From the NCBI GenBank assembly GCA_030681895.1, contig JAUXRI010000224.1, positions 22,772-86,771 of the forward strand: a DNA stretch of 64,000 nt, read 5' to 3'. The DNA is from Myxococcales bacterium. GTDB lineage: Bacteria; Myxococcota; Myxococcia; Myxococcales; Myxococcaceae. A program made the translations under genes and the position numbers. Each line of letters opens with the position of its first letter. Within the stretch, counting starts at the first letter, position 1. This document shows positions 17,611 through 31,460 of the stretch, piece after piece. The notes beneath the pieces are model-generated. The model was not told the origin of the DNA. It did not search any database and saw only the letters and a program-made list of their open reading frames with translations.

Positions 17611-20052
17611 GTGAGCCGCGTCGTCGCACACAAGTTTGGTGGCACCAGCATGGGCACGGCGGCGCGCATTCGTGGCGTCGCAGACATCCTCGTCGCGCGG
17701 AAGGGAGAGCGGCAGATCGTCGTCGTGTCCGCGATGTCGAAGGTGACCGACGCGCTGATCGACGTGACGAAGAAGGCCGCCGCGCGCGACCTGAGCTGGC
17801 AAGCCGACGCGCAGGCGCTCGCAGACAAACACCGTGCGGTCGCGCGAGAGCTGTTGGGTGGAAACGCCACGCCGGTACTCGAGCGCTTCGATCGTGAACT
17901 CGCAGGCCTCACGGAGTTGTTGAGCGCGCAGGTCTTCCTGAACTCGTTGTCCGACGATCTGCTCGACTTCATTCAGGGCCTCGGTGAGGTGTGGAGCTCG
18001 ATGCTGCTCGACGCTCACCTCGCCTCGCGTGGCGAACGAACGGCGTGGCTCGATGCGCGTGAAGTGCTGGTCGTCGACAAGACGCCGCTGGGCGCGATGG
18101 TCGACTGGACGGTCTCGAAGGCAAAGCTGAGCGCGTGGAAGACAGTGCAAACGGCGCCGCTCGACCGCGTAATCATCACCGGCTTCGTCACTCGCGATCG
18201 CCAGGGCCGCGTCACCACGCTGGGCCGCAACGGCAGCGACTACTCGGGCGCCATCTTCGGAGCGTTGTTCGACGCCGAAGAGATCCACATCTGGACGGAC
18301 GTCGACGGCGTGCTCTCGGCAGATCCACGGCTGGTGCCCGAGGCGGTGCTGCTCGATCGCATGTCGTACTCCGAGGCGTGCGAGCTCGCGTACTTCGGCG
18401 CGAAGGTGATTCACCCGCAGACGATGGCGCCCGCGTTCGAGCGTGGCCTGCCGCTGATCATCCGCAACACGTTCGCGCCAGAGAAGCCTGGCACCCGGAT
18501 CGAGAAGACGACGGACACCTCGGTACCGGTGAAGGGCATCACGGCGTTCTCGGGCCTCGCGTTGTTGAACGTCGAAGGCGCGGGAATGATCGGCGTGCCT
18601 GGAACGGCCGAGCGCGCCTTCGGAGCGCTCAAGCAGGCCGGCGTGTCGGTGGTGATGATCAGCCAGGGTTCGAGCGAGCACTCGATCTGCTCGGTGGTGC
18701 AGGAGAAAGAGGCTCCGGCTGCACGCAAAGCGCTCGAAGACGCGTTTCGCCGCGAGTTGGATTCAAAGTTGATCGAGGCGATCTCCATCACACCGGGCAT
18801 CGCGGTGCTCGCGGTGGTGGGCGATGGCATGGCGGGCACGCCTGGCGTCGCGGCGCGGTTGTTCAACGCGCTGGCCCGCACTGGCATCAACGTTCGTGCG
18901 ATCGCCCAGGGCAGCTCGGAGCGGAACATCTCGGTCGCCATCGCGGCTGCCGATGCCACGCGCGCGCTCAAGGCCGTGCACGCAGGCTTCTACCTCTCGG
19001 CGCTCACCGTCTCGGTCGGCGTCATCGGGCCTGGCAACGTCGGGAAGACGTTCTTGAAGCAGCTCTCAGCGGCGCGGGAGCGGTTGCTCAAGAGCAACAA
19101 CCTCGATCTTCGGGTCCGCGCGATCGCCACCACGACGAAGATGGCCCTCGGGGAGCAGCACCTCGACGCGCCCTCGCTCGATCAGGCCGTCGATCTCGAT
19201 CGTTTCGCGGGACACGTGCAGGCGGAGCACCTGCCTCACGCGATCATCGTCGACTGCAGCGCCAGTGATGCGGTCGCGAATCGCTACGCCGAGTGGCTCA
19301 GCAAGGGCATTCACGTCGTCACGCCGAACAAACACGCCGGCTCGGGCCCGCTCGCCAGATACGAAGCGATTCACAAGGCCTCGGCACGCGCGAAGTTCCG
19401 CGCAGAGTCGACGGTGGGCGCTGGGCTGCCCATCATCTCGACGTTGCACGATCTGATCGACACCGGCGACGAGGTGCTCGCGATCGAAGGCATCTTCTCG
19501 GGCACGCTCGCGTGGCTGTTCAACTCGTACGATGGCTCGACGCCCTTCTCCGCGCTCGTGCTGCAGGCGAAAGCTCTTGGCTACACCGAGCCCGATCCGC
19601 GAGACGATCTCTCGGGCACTGACGTCGCCCGCAAGCTGGTGATCCTCGCGCGCGAGTGCGGGTGGAAGACGACGCTCGACGCGGTGCAGGTGGAATCGCT
19701 CGTACCGGCCTCGCTTCGGGGCGTCCCCGCCGCCGACTTCCTCGCGCGCCTGAACGAGCTCGACGCGCCGATGCAGGAGCGTCTGGCGAAGGCGAAGAAG
19801 AGCAGCACCGTTCTGCGCTACGTGGCCAAGCTCGACGGCGCAGGCATGGCGAAGGTCGGCCTGATGGAACTGCCGACGAGCCACGCGTTCGCGCACATCA
19901 AGCTCACCGACAACGTGGTGCAGTTCACGACCGCGCGGTACCGCAACAACCCGCTCGTGGTGCAGGGGCCGGGTGCGGGGCCTGAGGTGACTGCCGCCGG
20001 AATCTTCGCGGACGTGTTGCGCATCGCGGGTTCGCTGGGAGCGAAGCTGTGA
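17611..20052 (+). CDS. thrA: bifunctional aspartokinase / homoserine dehydrogenase
   Basis: First and third steps of the aspartate pathway to threonine in one 813-residue chain. The kinase domain (1 to about 300) begins HKFGGTSMG, with the later GRNGSDYSGAI and WTDVDGVLSADPRLV motifs. Two ACT-type regulatory stretches follow (about 310-460; VVMISQGSSEHSIC and VRAIAQGSSERNISV), where threonine inhibition would act. The dehydrogenase (about 465-813) has the NAD(P) loop VGVIGPGNVG, VTPNKHAGSGP and the substrate motif EGIFSGTLAWLFN. GTG start with GGAGGGG upstream. It overlaps thrB by 4 bases. The length matches enterobacterial ThrA/MetL; the linkage to thrB and thrC favours ThrA. Confidence 0.95.
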   Translation: MSRVVAHKFGGTSMGTAARIRGVADILVARKGERQIVVVSAMSKVTDALIDVTKKAAARDLSWQADAQALADKHRAVARELLGGNATPVLERFDRELAGLTELLSAQVFLNSLSDDLLDFIQGLGEVWSSMLLDAHLASRGERTAWLDAREVLVVDKTPLGAMVDWTVSKAKLSAWKTVQTAPLDRVIITGFVTRDRQGRVTTLGRNGSDYSGAIFGALFDAEEIHIWTDVDGVLSADPRLVPEAVLLDRMSYSEACELAYFGAKVIHPQTMAPAFERGLPLIIRNTFAPEKPGTRIEKTTDTSVPVKGITAFSGLALLNVEGAGMIGVPGTAERAFGALKQAGVSVVMISQGSSEHSICSVVQEKEAPAARKALEDAFRRELDSKLIEAISITPGIAVLAVVGDGMAGTPGVAARLFNALARTGINVRAIAQGSSERNISVAIAAADATRALKAVHAGFYLSALTVSVGVIGPGNVGKTFLKQLSAARERLLKSNNLDLRVRAIATTTKMALGEQHLDAPSLDQAVDLDRFAGHVQAEHLPHAIIVDCSASDAVANRYAEWLSKGIHVVTPNKHAGSGPLARYEAIHKASARAKFRAESTVGAGLPIISTLHDLIDTGDEVLAIEGIFSGTLAWLFNSYDGSTPFSALVLQAKALGYTEPDPRDDLSGTDVARKLVILARECGWKTTLDAVQVESLVPASLRGVPAADFLARLNELDAPMQERLAKAKKSSTVLRYVAKLDGAGMAKVGLMELPTSHAFAHIKLTDNVVQFTTARYRNNPLVVQGPGAGPEVTAAGIFADVLRIAGSLGAKL

Positions 20053-20966
20053 AGGCAGCGAGGGCGTTCGCGCCTGCGTCCATCGGCAATGTCGCGGTGG
20101 GCTTCGACATGCTGGGGCACGCGCTGCAGGGTGCGGGCGATACGGCCACGGTGCGATTGACGACGAGCGGCACGGTTCGCGTGACGGCGATTCGCGGCGT
20201 GGTGGCCGACCTTCCGACCCGGGCGAAGGACAACACGGCGGGGCGCGCGCTGCTCGGACTCGCGAAGCTGCGGCCGGGCGTCGGCTTCGAGGTGGAGCTC
20301 GACAAGGGCATTCCCCTCGGCAGCGGCATGGGCGGCTCGGCAGCATCTGCGGTCGCGGCGCTGGTCGCGGCGAACTCGTTGCTCACGAAGCCGGTCCCGC
20401 TCGAGACGCTCTACGATCTCGCGATGGACGGAGAGGCGGCGGCGAGCGGCTCGAAGCATGGAGACAACGTCGCGCCGATGCTGCTCGGTGGGCTCGTCAT
20501 CGCGCCGGTCTATGGTGTTCCCGTGCGAGTGCCGGTGCCATCCACGCTGTTCTGCGCGCTCGTGCACCCGCACTTCGTGCTCGAGACCCGGAAGTCCCGA
20601 GCGGCGTTGAAGGGTGCGTACGAGCTGCACGACTTCGTGGTGCAGAGCGAAGGGCTCGCGCTGCTGTTGGCCGGCTGTTGGCAGAAGGACTTCGAGCTGA
20701 TCCGTCGCGGCTTCCGTGACGTGCTCGTCGAGCCCCGCCGGGCGCGGCTGATTCCCGGGTTCGCGCGCGTGAAAGAAGCGGCGCTCGACTCGGGGGCCCT
20801 CGGGAGTTCGATCTCTGGCGGCGGGCCGAGCGTGTTCGCGTGGTTCGACTCGAAGGCGAAGGCGCAGAAGGCGGGCGCGGCCATGGCGCAGGCGTTTCGC
20901 AGCGTGAAGCTCGGCGCCGACGTGCTGGTCTCGAAGGTCGCCGCTCCTGGCGCGAGGGTGCTCTGA
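20049..20966 (+). CDS. thrB: homoserine kinase
   Basis: GHMP-family kinase that phosphorylates homoserine (305 residues). It has the N-terminal FAPASIGNVAVGFDMLG, the ATP loop GIPLGSGMGGSAASAVAAL and the third motif around GALGSSISGGGPSVFAW. GTG start at 20049 overlaps the thrA stop (GTGA), and thrC begins one base after its stop, so the three are translationally coupled. Length and motifs are normal. Confidence 0.95.
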   Translation: MKAARAFAPASIGNVAVGFDMLGHALQGAGDTATVRLTTSGTVRVTAIRGVVADLPTRAKDNTAGRALLGLAKLRPGVGFEVELDKGIPLGSGMGGSAASAVAALVAANSLLTKPVPLETLYDLAMDGEAAASGSKHGDNVAPMLLGGLVIAPVYGVPVRVPVPSTLFCALVHPHFVLETRKSRAALKGAYELHDFVVQSEGLALLLAGCWQKDFELIRRGFRDVLVEPRRARLIPGFARVKEAALDSGALGSSISGGGPSVFAWFDSKAKAQKAGAAMAQAFRSVKLGADVLVSKVAAPGARVL

Positions 20967-20967
20967 C

Positions 20968-22227
20968 ATGGAGTGCACGAGCACGCGCGGCGCTGGACCC
21001 GTGCCGCTGACGAGGGCGCTCGCAGAGGGGCTCGCTCCCGACGGCGGGCTGTACATCTTCCCGCTCGACGCGCGGCCGACGGTGACGCTGGGGACGACGC
21101 TCGCGGAGACGGCGACGACGTTGCTCGCTCCCCTCTTCCGCGGTGAGTTGCTCGACGCGCAGGCGCTCTGTCAGTCGGCGTTCACCTTCGATGCGCCGCT
21201 GCTGCCGATCGATGAAGACTCGTTCTTGATCGAGCTGTTCCACGGGCCGACCGCGGCGTTCAAAGACTTCGGAGCGCGGTTCCTCGCCGAGGCGTTGTCA
21301 CGGCTCGCGCTCCCGCCGACGACGATTCTGGTGGCGACGTCCGGTGACACGGGAGCCGCCGTCGCCGCAGCGTTTCATCGCCGCTCGGGATTTCGCGTCG
21401 TCATTCTCTACCCCGACGGTCGCGTGTCGGCCCGGCAGGCACATCAACTCGGCGCGTTCGGCGACAACGTGCGCACCTACAAGGTGAGCGGCTCGTTCGA
21501 TGACTGCCAGCGCATGGTGAAGGAAGCGTTCGCCGACAAGGCGCTGGTCGCGAAGCATGGGCTCTCGTCGGCCAACAGCATCTCGCTCGGCCGGTTGTTG
21601 CCGCAGATGGCGTACTACGCGCACTCCGCCCTGCTGATGCAGCAGCGAGGACATGCGCCGGTCGACGTGATCGTGCCGACCGGAAATCTCGGCAACGCGC
21701 TGGCGTGTCTGATGGCGAAGCGGCTCGGGCTTCCGATCGGGCACGTGTTCCTCGCGACGAACGCGAACAGAGTGCTTCTCGAGTTCTTCGAGACGGGTCG
21801 GTCGACGGCGCGCGCGAGCGTGCCGACCCTGGCCAACGCGATGGACGTCGGCGTGCCGAGCAACCTGGAGCGGCTGACGTCGTGGTGGCCCGACCTCGAG
21901 AAGCTGCGCGCCGACGTGAGCGCCGATTGGGTCGACGACGAGACGATTCGCCGAACGATCGGCACGGTGTGGCGCGCGACCCGGACGGCGATCTGCCCGC
22001 ACACGGCGTGTGGTGTGGCCGTGCGAGATCGACTCCGTGCGAAGGGACACCGGGCGCCGCTGTTGATCGCCGCGACTGCGCACCCAGCGAAATTCGAGAC
22101 GATCGTCGAGCCGATCATCGGAGAGCCGGTCGAGCTCCCCGAGGCGCTTGCTGCGCTGCTGAAGAAGCCAGCGATCGCGAAGCCCCTCGAGCCGACCGTC
22201 GGAGCGCTCACGGCGGCGCTGGGGTGA
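20968..22227 (+). CDS. thrC: threonine synthase
   Basis: PLP enzyme that converts O-phosphohomoserine to threonine (419 residues). It shows the start CTSTRGAGPVPLTRALAEGL, the PLP-lysine motif FHGPTAAFKDFGARF (K99), SGDTGAA, and the phosphate-binding PTGNLGNALA. These match the enterobacterial/fungal-type ThrC family. It is last in the thrABC operon and converges with the TonB-like gene with a 9-base gap. There is no sign of a leader attenuator in the short region upstream of thrA. Confidence 0.95.
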   Translation: MECTSTRGAGPVPLTRALAEGLAPDGGLYIFPLDARPTVTLGTTLAETATTLLAPLFRGELLDAQALCQSAFTFDAPLLPIDEDSFLIELFHGPTAAFKDFGARFLAEALSRLALPPTTILVATSGDTGAAVAAAFHRRSGFRVVILYPDGRVSARQAHQLGAFGDNVRTYKVSGSFDDCQRMVKEAFADKALVAKHGLSSANSISLGRLLPQMAYYAHSALLMQQRGHAPVDVIVPTGNLGNALACLMAKRLGLPIGHVFLATNANRVLLEFFETGRSTARASVPTLANAMDVGVPSNLERLTSWWPDLEKLRADVSADWVDDETIRRTIGTVWRATRTAICPHTACGVAVRDRLRAKGHRAPLLIAATAHPAKFETIVEPIIGEPVELPEALAALLKKPAIAKPLEPTVGALTAALG

Positions 22228-22236
22228 GGCCTGAAG

Positions 22237-23592
22237 TCACTGCTGCGAGAAGAGAAACGGGTAGCTGACGGCGACTGCACCGCCCGTCGGCTTCGGAAAG
22301 ACGAACCGCCGCACACGAGCGACGACACAGCCTTCGAGCCCCGCGTTCGCGACCGTCGTGTCTTGAACGGCAGCGCTCGTCACTTTCCCCTGAGTGCCGA
22401 TGACGAACTTCACCGTCACCTTCCCCTGCAGCCTTCGCTGATTCTTGACCGCGAGCTCGAAGCACTGGCGGATCGAAGGGTCCTTCTTGATCACCGACGA
22501 AATCGCCTCACGAGCGAGGACGCCAGACGCGCTGTCTGCGGGAGCGCTGGGAGGTGGTGGAAGCCCGTCGCACGCCGAAGGCTCGAGCTGCGAACAGAAC
22601 GGGCGCATCACCATCACCCTCGCGCTGGCGACTTCGTCGCTGCTCACAGCGTTACCCGTTGTTCGCTCGAGAGGCGCAAGACCTTCACACACGCGTTCGC
22701 CGCGAGCCGTCACCACACGCAGCGCCAGCCCGTCGTTCACTCTTCTACCGACGATCGCGAAGCGGGGCGGCACCGGCTCGAGTGCCTTGTAGGGTCCACT
22801 GCCGGTCAACAGCTCGACCGTCACGCTGGCTCGCCCTTCAGACGATGGAAGGGCAAAGGGCTCCATCAGGAAGACTCCATCACCTGCGGTCAGGCTCCCA
22901 ACCAGCCCTTCTTCTCCGACGCCTTCGAGCCTGATCGGCACCTCTGCGTCGAGCCGAACGGTGCCGCAGTCTCGCCATGACGACGTGACGCCGGGGTCCA
23001 ACTCCTTCGAGGCGTTGGTAGTGAGCGAACGCTCGGCCTTCGCGTGCGCCAGCCACCGCGCTGACCGTGCAAGCTGTTGGTTGACCGAAGGCGTCACCAG
23101 CGCCACCGCACTCACGAGGCCCATGACGACCGACGCCGTCGCGTAACCGGTGTACTCGAGCCGAAAGCGGGTGTCGAACCGGTCGAAGGCGCTTCCATCA
23201 TCGACCATGGCGGCGGAAGGAAAGGCGCTGCGCAACGACTCGAAAGCGGATGCGGGAAGGCTCGCGTGACGGCCTGAGTCGAACACCACGACGACCGTCG
23301 GGTGGGTGCCGGCGCGCACACCGTTGATCGTCACGGTGACATTCACTCGCGAGAGCTGCAGCACCTTCTCGGGGCGCCGCAGCGCCGAATGGAAAGCTCG
23401 CTCGAGGCGGCGCAATCTCCAGAGCGAGAACCCTCCGCCTGCGGCAAGCGCAAAGCCCAGTCCGCTCACCAGGGGAGGCGCTCGAAACAGCAGGCAGCCC
23501 GCGACCACGAGAAGGCCAAGGACGATGAGCGCAACAGACAGCAGCCGAATGGGCCGGCTCTGCGTGCGAACGTGATCGATCACAGGATGCAT
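22237..23592 (-). CDS. membrane protein with TonB/AgmX-PglI-type C-terminal domain
   Basis: A 451-residue protein. After a short cytoplasmic N-terminus there are two hydrophobic helices (about 15-60), a strand-rich region, another hydrophobic segment (about 155-180), a long extracytoplasmic region with a Pro-rich linker, and a C-terminal domain (about 360-451). That domain contains IRQCFELAVKNQRRLQGKVTV, a G-G-V-T-like turn, and CVVARVRRFVFPKP, the pattern of the AgmX/PglI and TonB C-terminal families. I took the ATG at 23592; the frame continues 108 codons upstream but would run into gltB. Such domains occur in myxobacterial gliding and outer-membrane energy-coupling proteins. Specific role unknown. 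Confidence 0.75.
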   Translation of the reverse strand: MHPVIDHVRTQSRPIRLLSVALIVLGLLVVAGCLLFRAPPLVSGLGFALAAGGGFSLWRLRRLERAFHSALRRPEKVLQLSRVNVTVTINGVRAGTHPTVVVVFDSGRHASLPASAFESLRSAFPSAAMVDDGSAFDRFDTRFRLEYTGYATASVVMGLVSAVALVTPSVNQQLARSARWLAHAKAERSLTTNASKELDPGVTSSWRDCGTVRLDAEVPIRLEGVGEEGLVGSLTAGDGVFLMEPFALPSSEGRASVTVELLTGSGPYKALEPVPPRFAIVGRRVNDGLALRVVTARGERVCEGLAPLERTTGNAVSSDEVASARVMVMRPFCSQLEPSACDGLPPPPSAPADSASGVLAREAISSVIKKDPSIRQCFELAVKNQRRLQGKVTVKFVIGTQGKVTSAAVQDTTVANAGLEGCVVARVRRFVFPKPTGGAVAVSYPFLFSQQ

Positions 23593-23769
23593 GACCGTCT
23601 GACCCCCGACCGCGCCCTCTGTGAACTCGGGTTTCTCGAGGGTGAATACAGGCCAGTTTCGAGTAGTTGGCGGCAGGTCAATGCAACCCAGAGCCAGTCC
23701 CTCGGATTCGAGCGCACCTGCTTGACGCAGCGCATTGATGCCCCTGCTCCGAGGCTCTATCGTCGACTG

Positions 23770-28320
<4,551 letters not shown>

Positions 28321-28324
28321 CGTC

Positions 28325-29752
28325 ATGGGAAAGCCCACAGGCTTCATGGAGTGGAACCGCGAGCCCGCTCCCAAACGCGAGAAGAAGGACCGGCTGCACG
28401 ACTCGCGAGAGTTCGTGCTCCCGATGGCGCCGGAGCAGGCGAAGCACCAGGCCGGCCGATGCATGGACTGCGGTGTGCCCGTCTGTCAGCAGGGCTGCCC
28501 GCTCGGAAATCCGATTCCCGACTTCAACGAGCACGTGTGGAAGGGGCGTTGGCGCGAGGCCTACCTGTCGCTGACGTCGACGAACAACTTCCCCGAGTTC
28601 ACCGGCCGGCTCTGTCCTGCGCCCTGTGAAGCAGCGTGCGTGCTCTCGGTGAATCAAGATCCCGTCACCATCGAACAGCTCGAGAAGGAGATCATCGAGC
28701 GGGCGTTCGCAGAGGGCTGGGTGACGCCGCGCCCTCCCCTGTTCCGCACGGGCAAGGCCGTCGCCGTCGTCGGGAGCGGACCTGCAGGTCTCGCCGCCGC
28801 CGCGCAGTTGAACCACGCAGGGCACACGGTCACGGTGTTCGAGAAGGACGAAGCGCTCGGTGGGCTGCTGCGGTTCGGCATTCCCGACTTCAAGATGGAG
28901 AAGTCAGTCATCGATCGCCGCGTGAAGCTGCTCGAAGCCGAGGGCATCACGTTCAAGACGGGCGTGACGGTGCCGTGGCACGACCTGAAGGCCACGCATG
29001 ACGCGGTGGTGCTGGGCATCGGCGCGCGCGCGGCGAGAGAGCTGAACCTTCCCGGCCGTGAGCTGTCGGGCGTCGTGCAGTCGATGGACTATCTCGAGGC
29101 CGCGAATCGCCGTGCCGCGAAGAACGAGGGCCAGGCGACCGGGAAACGCGTCGTGATTCTGGGCGGTGGTGACACGGGCTCCGACTGTCTGGGCACGGCG
29201 CTGCGTGAAGGCGCGGCAGAGGTGTCGCAGATCGAGCTGATGCCGCTGCCGCCGAGCACGCGGACCTCGACGAACCCGTGGCCACAGTGGCCGTTCGTGT
29301 TCCGCACGTCATCCAGCCAGGAAGAAGGCGGGCTGCGGTCGTTCGGCTTCATGACGAAGAAGCTCATCGGTGACGGCGGCAAGCTGGTCGCCATCGAAGG
29401 CGTCGAGGTGACGCTCGAGAACGGCGCGCTGGTCGAACATCCACAGAGCACGCGGCGCATCGAGGTCGACCTGCTCATCCTCGCGCTTGGGTTCACCGGG
29501 CCTGACACGAGCACGCTGACGAAGGAGCTCGGCGTCCAGCTCGACGCGCGCGGGAACGTGAAGGTCGACGGCGACTTCGCGACGAACGTGACGGGCGTCT
29601 ACGCGGCCGGCGACGTGATGCGCGGAGCGAGCCTGATCGTCTGGGCGATCTCTGATGGACGTGAAGCCGCGCGCGCGGTCGACACGTTCCTCACCGGGGC
29701 ACCGTCGTCGTTGCCAACGCGTGGGCGAGACGCTCCGTTCGGTGGGCGGTAG
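28325..29752 (+). CDS. gltD: glutamate synthase small subunit
   Basis: A 475-residue NADPH-dependent subunit that passes electrons to GltB. The N-terminal cysteines for Fe-S clusters are present (CMDCGVPVCQQGCPLGN and CPAPCEAAC). An FAD loop VVGSGPAGLAAAAQL, an NADPH loop VVILGGGDTGSDC and a C-terminal VYAAGDVMRGASLIVWAI follow. GGAGGG precedes the ATG at 28325, four bases after gltB, so the two form one operon. It converges directly with the next gene with no gap. All expected motifs are present. Confidence 0.96.
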   Translation: MGKPTGFMEWNREPAPKREKKDRLHDSREFVLPMAPEQAKHQAGRCMDCGVPVCQQGCPLGNPIPDFNEHVWKGRWREAYLSLTSTNNFPEFTGRLCPAPCEAACVLSVNQDPVTIEQLEKEIIERAFAEGWVTPRPPLFRTGKAVAVVGSGPAGLAAAAQLNHAGHTVTVFEKDEALGGLLRFGIPDFKMEKSVIDRRVKLLEAEGITFKTGVTVPWHDLKATHDAVVLGIGARAARELNLPGRELSGVVQSMDYLEAANRRAAKNEGQATGKRVVILGGGDTGSDCLGTALREGAAEVSQIELMPLPPSTRTSTNPWPQWPFVFRTSSSQEEGGLRSFGFMTKKLIGDGGKLVAIEGVEVTLENGALVEHPQSTRRIEVDLLILALGFTGPDTSTLTKELGVQLDARGNVKVDGDFATNVTGVYAAGDVMRGASLIVWAISDGREAARAVDTFLTGAPSSLPTRGRDAPFGGR

Positions 29753-30409
29753 TCAGTCCGAGCCGAGCCGCTGTGACAGCTCTTCCCACTCCGACTCGGT
29801 CCACCACTCGCGCTCGAGACCACGGCAGGTCTCGTTGTACGCGGGGCACATGACGCAGCCGTCACCACGGTAGACGGACGGATCGAACAGCACGGGGAAA
29901 CGCTCGAGCAGCGCTTCGGCCTCGCGTTTCGCGGCGAGCTCGTCGTCGGTCGGAGCACGGCCCTCGAGCTCGAACACGCCGTGTTTGCGGAGCCGCTCAG
30001 CGCCCTCGGGAAAGAAGACGGAGTTCTCCGCATCGATGTGGTGCCAGAGCCGATGGGAGAACTCGAGGGCCAGTGTGTCGACGCGGGTGCGTGAGGCGAG
30101 GTCGTCGTTCCCCAGCGCGGTGGCTATCGCCTCGCGCAGGGCACCCATGGCGGAGTGATCGGCGAGGATGACGGCGACCGGGCCGCGATCGATCGGCAGC
30201 GAGACCTCGGCGACCAACGCCGGCACGAACACCGCTTCCTCCCGGGCATGGTGGAAGTCGTGCGCCCACCGCTGAAAGAAGCGCAGGAAGACGCGCCCAT
30301 CCTCGACGGTCCCCTGGCCCTGCGCCCACGCCCGCGTCCAGGTCCGGAAGGCACCGAGCACACGCTCGATCAGCTCGTGCTCCGCCATGAGTTCGTCGAC
30401 GAGCTTCAT
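29753..30409 (-). CDS. hemerythrin-like domain protein
   Basis: A 218-residue four-helix-bundle protein. Histidines and acids sit at hemerythrin spacing: AEHELIERVL, FHHAREEAVF, ADHSAMG and HHIDAENSVFFP. These would bind a di-iron site for oxygen, NO or redox sensing. An unusual C-terminal tail adds CVMCPAYNETC, a short Cys-rich segment that might hold a metal or a disulfide. I placed the start at the ATG at 30409 because the frame upstream is Arg/Ser-rich and overlaps the next gene. The neighbour on the left, gltD, ends at the adjacent base. Confidence 0.8.
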   Translation of the reverse strand: MKLVDELMAEHELIERVLGAFRTWTRAWAQGQGTVEDGRVFLRFFQRWAHDFHHAREEAVFVPALVAEVSLPIDRGPVAVILADHSAMGALREAIATALGNDDLASRTRVDTLALEFSHRLWHHIDAENSVFFPEGAERLRKHGVFELEGRAPTDDELAAKREAEALLERFPVLFDPSVYRGDGCVMCPAYNETCRGLEREWWTESEWEELSQRLGSD

Positions 30410-30458
30410 CGTGAGCAGCTCGGGGTCACGACGAGGTGTGTAGCCCGAAAGCCGAGAC

Positions 30459-31460
30459 TCACGGCTTGAGGAACCACTCGAGCGCTGAACGCTGTCCGAG
30501 ACCGAGCCCCTTCGCGAGCGCGCGGGCGTGTTGTTGCAGCGCCTGCACCGTCTTCTCCGACGCCTTCGGTTCGAGGCCCAACAACACCGCGCGGGCCGTC
30601 GGCGCACGATCGAGCAGCTCCACGCCTTTCAGATCCGTCACGCCGTAGCGCGCGAACACGACGGGCAACAGCTCGAGCACCAGCTCCCGGCGCGCCAGGA
30701 AGGCGGCCTCCTTCGGCGCGGACCCGGCCTTGGCTGCGATCGACTCCGGCACCTCGAGTCGAACGGCCTTCCCGTCGCGCGCGAGCATCGCCTCGAGTTC
30801 CCGCACCGCACGAGGCATCTGCCGCGCGAACCGACGACACACCGCAGCCGACGGCAATCCCAACACTGCGTCGAGGCGGCGCGACGATGCGGCAGGCAGC
30901 TCCTCGGCCAGCAGGTGGAGCCGCGGCACTCGCCACCCACGCTTCAGGAACACGAAGAGACACGCCATGCGCCAACACGCCAGACGAAGAAACGCCGCGC
31001 GATGGAGAAGACTGCCTCGCGAGCCGCGCTCCAGTTCCCAGACGAGCTGCTCTTCGGTCGCCGTCTCGATGCGACGATGAATGGCGGGTCGACGCCGATT
31101 CCAGATGCGCTTCAACCGATCGAACGCGCCGGACGGATCGCGCAGGACGATCAGATCGTCCACCTCGTAGAAACACAGGTTGTCGAGCGTGGTCGCCTCA
31201 TCGAAGCGCTGACACAGCAGCGTGATCGACGTGCCGGACCGATTCACCGTGATCCGTCCCGACCGGGCGCCGAGCACCCACAGGTCGAGATCAGAGTCCG
31301 CCCGCGCGTTCCCTCTCGCGGCAGACCCGGTCAGGGCCACCGCGTCGCCAGAACGAACGAGGGAAGGAAGGAGTCGTCGAGCGAGCGCCTGCAACCTCAG
31401 CGCATCAGACGTCGGAGCGCGCTTCAGGAACCGCCACCACCACCGCCACCGCCGAACCAC
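30459..31460 (-). CDS. nucleotidyltransferase-fold protein
   Basis: A protein of up to 333 residues. Near the N-terminus, VALTGSAARGNARADSDLDLWV matches the GSx(n)DxD metal-binding core of pol-beta-type nucleotidyltransferases (MNT/KNT class). The rest is helical with no further domain recognised. The open frame begins at a GTG (31460) inside the upstream gene's glycine codons, giving RRWRWWWRF. The true start may be a downstream TTG or CTG near residue 20. It could be a nucleotide-transferring toxin-like or regulatory enzyme; no partner antitoxin is evident, although the small basic protein upstream is translationally adjacent. Confidence 0.7.
   Translation of the reverse strand: MVRRWRWWWRFLKRAPTSDALRLQALARRLLPSLVRSGDAVALTGSAARGNARADSDLDLWVLGARSGRITVNRSGTSITLLCQRFDEATTLDNLCFYEVDDLIVLRDPSGAFDRLKRIWNRRRPAIHRRIETATEEQLVWELERGSRGSLLHRAAFLRLACWRMACLFVFLKRGWRVPRLHLLAEELPAASSRRLDAVLGLPSAAVCRRFARQMPRAVRELEAMLARDGKAVRLEVPESIAAKAGSAPKEAAFLARRELVLELLPVVFARYGVTDLKGVELLDRAPTARAVLLGLEPKASEKTVQALQQHARALAKGLGLGQRSALEWFLKP

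Noticed and set aside
23302..23769. 156-residue N-terminal extension of GltB
   Set aside because: The extension would be antisense to the neighbouring membrane protein and its promoter; the catalytic Cys sits correctly from the ATG at 23770.
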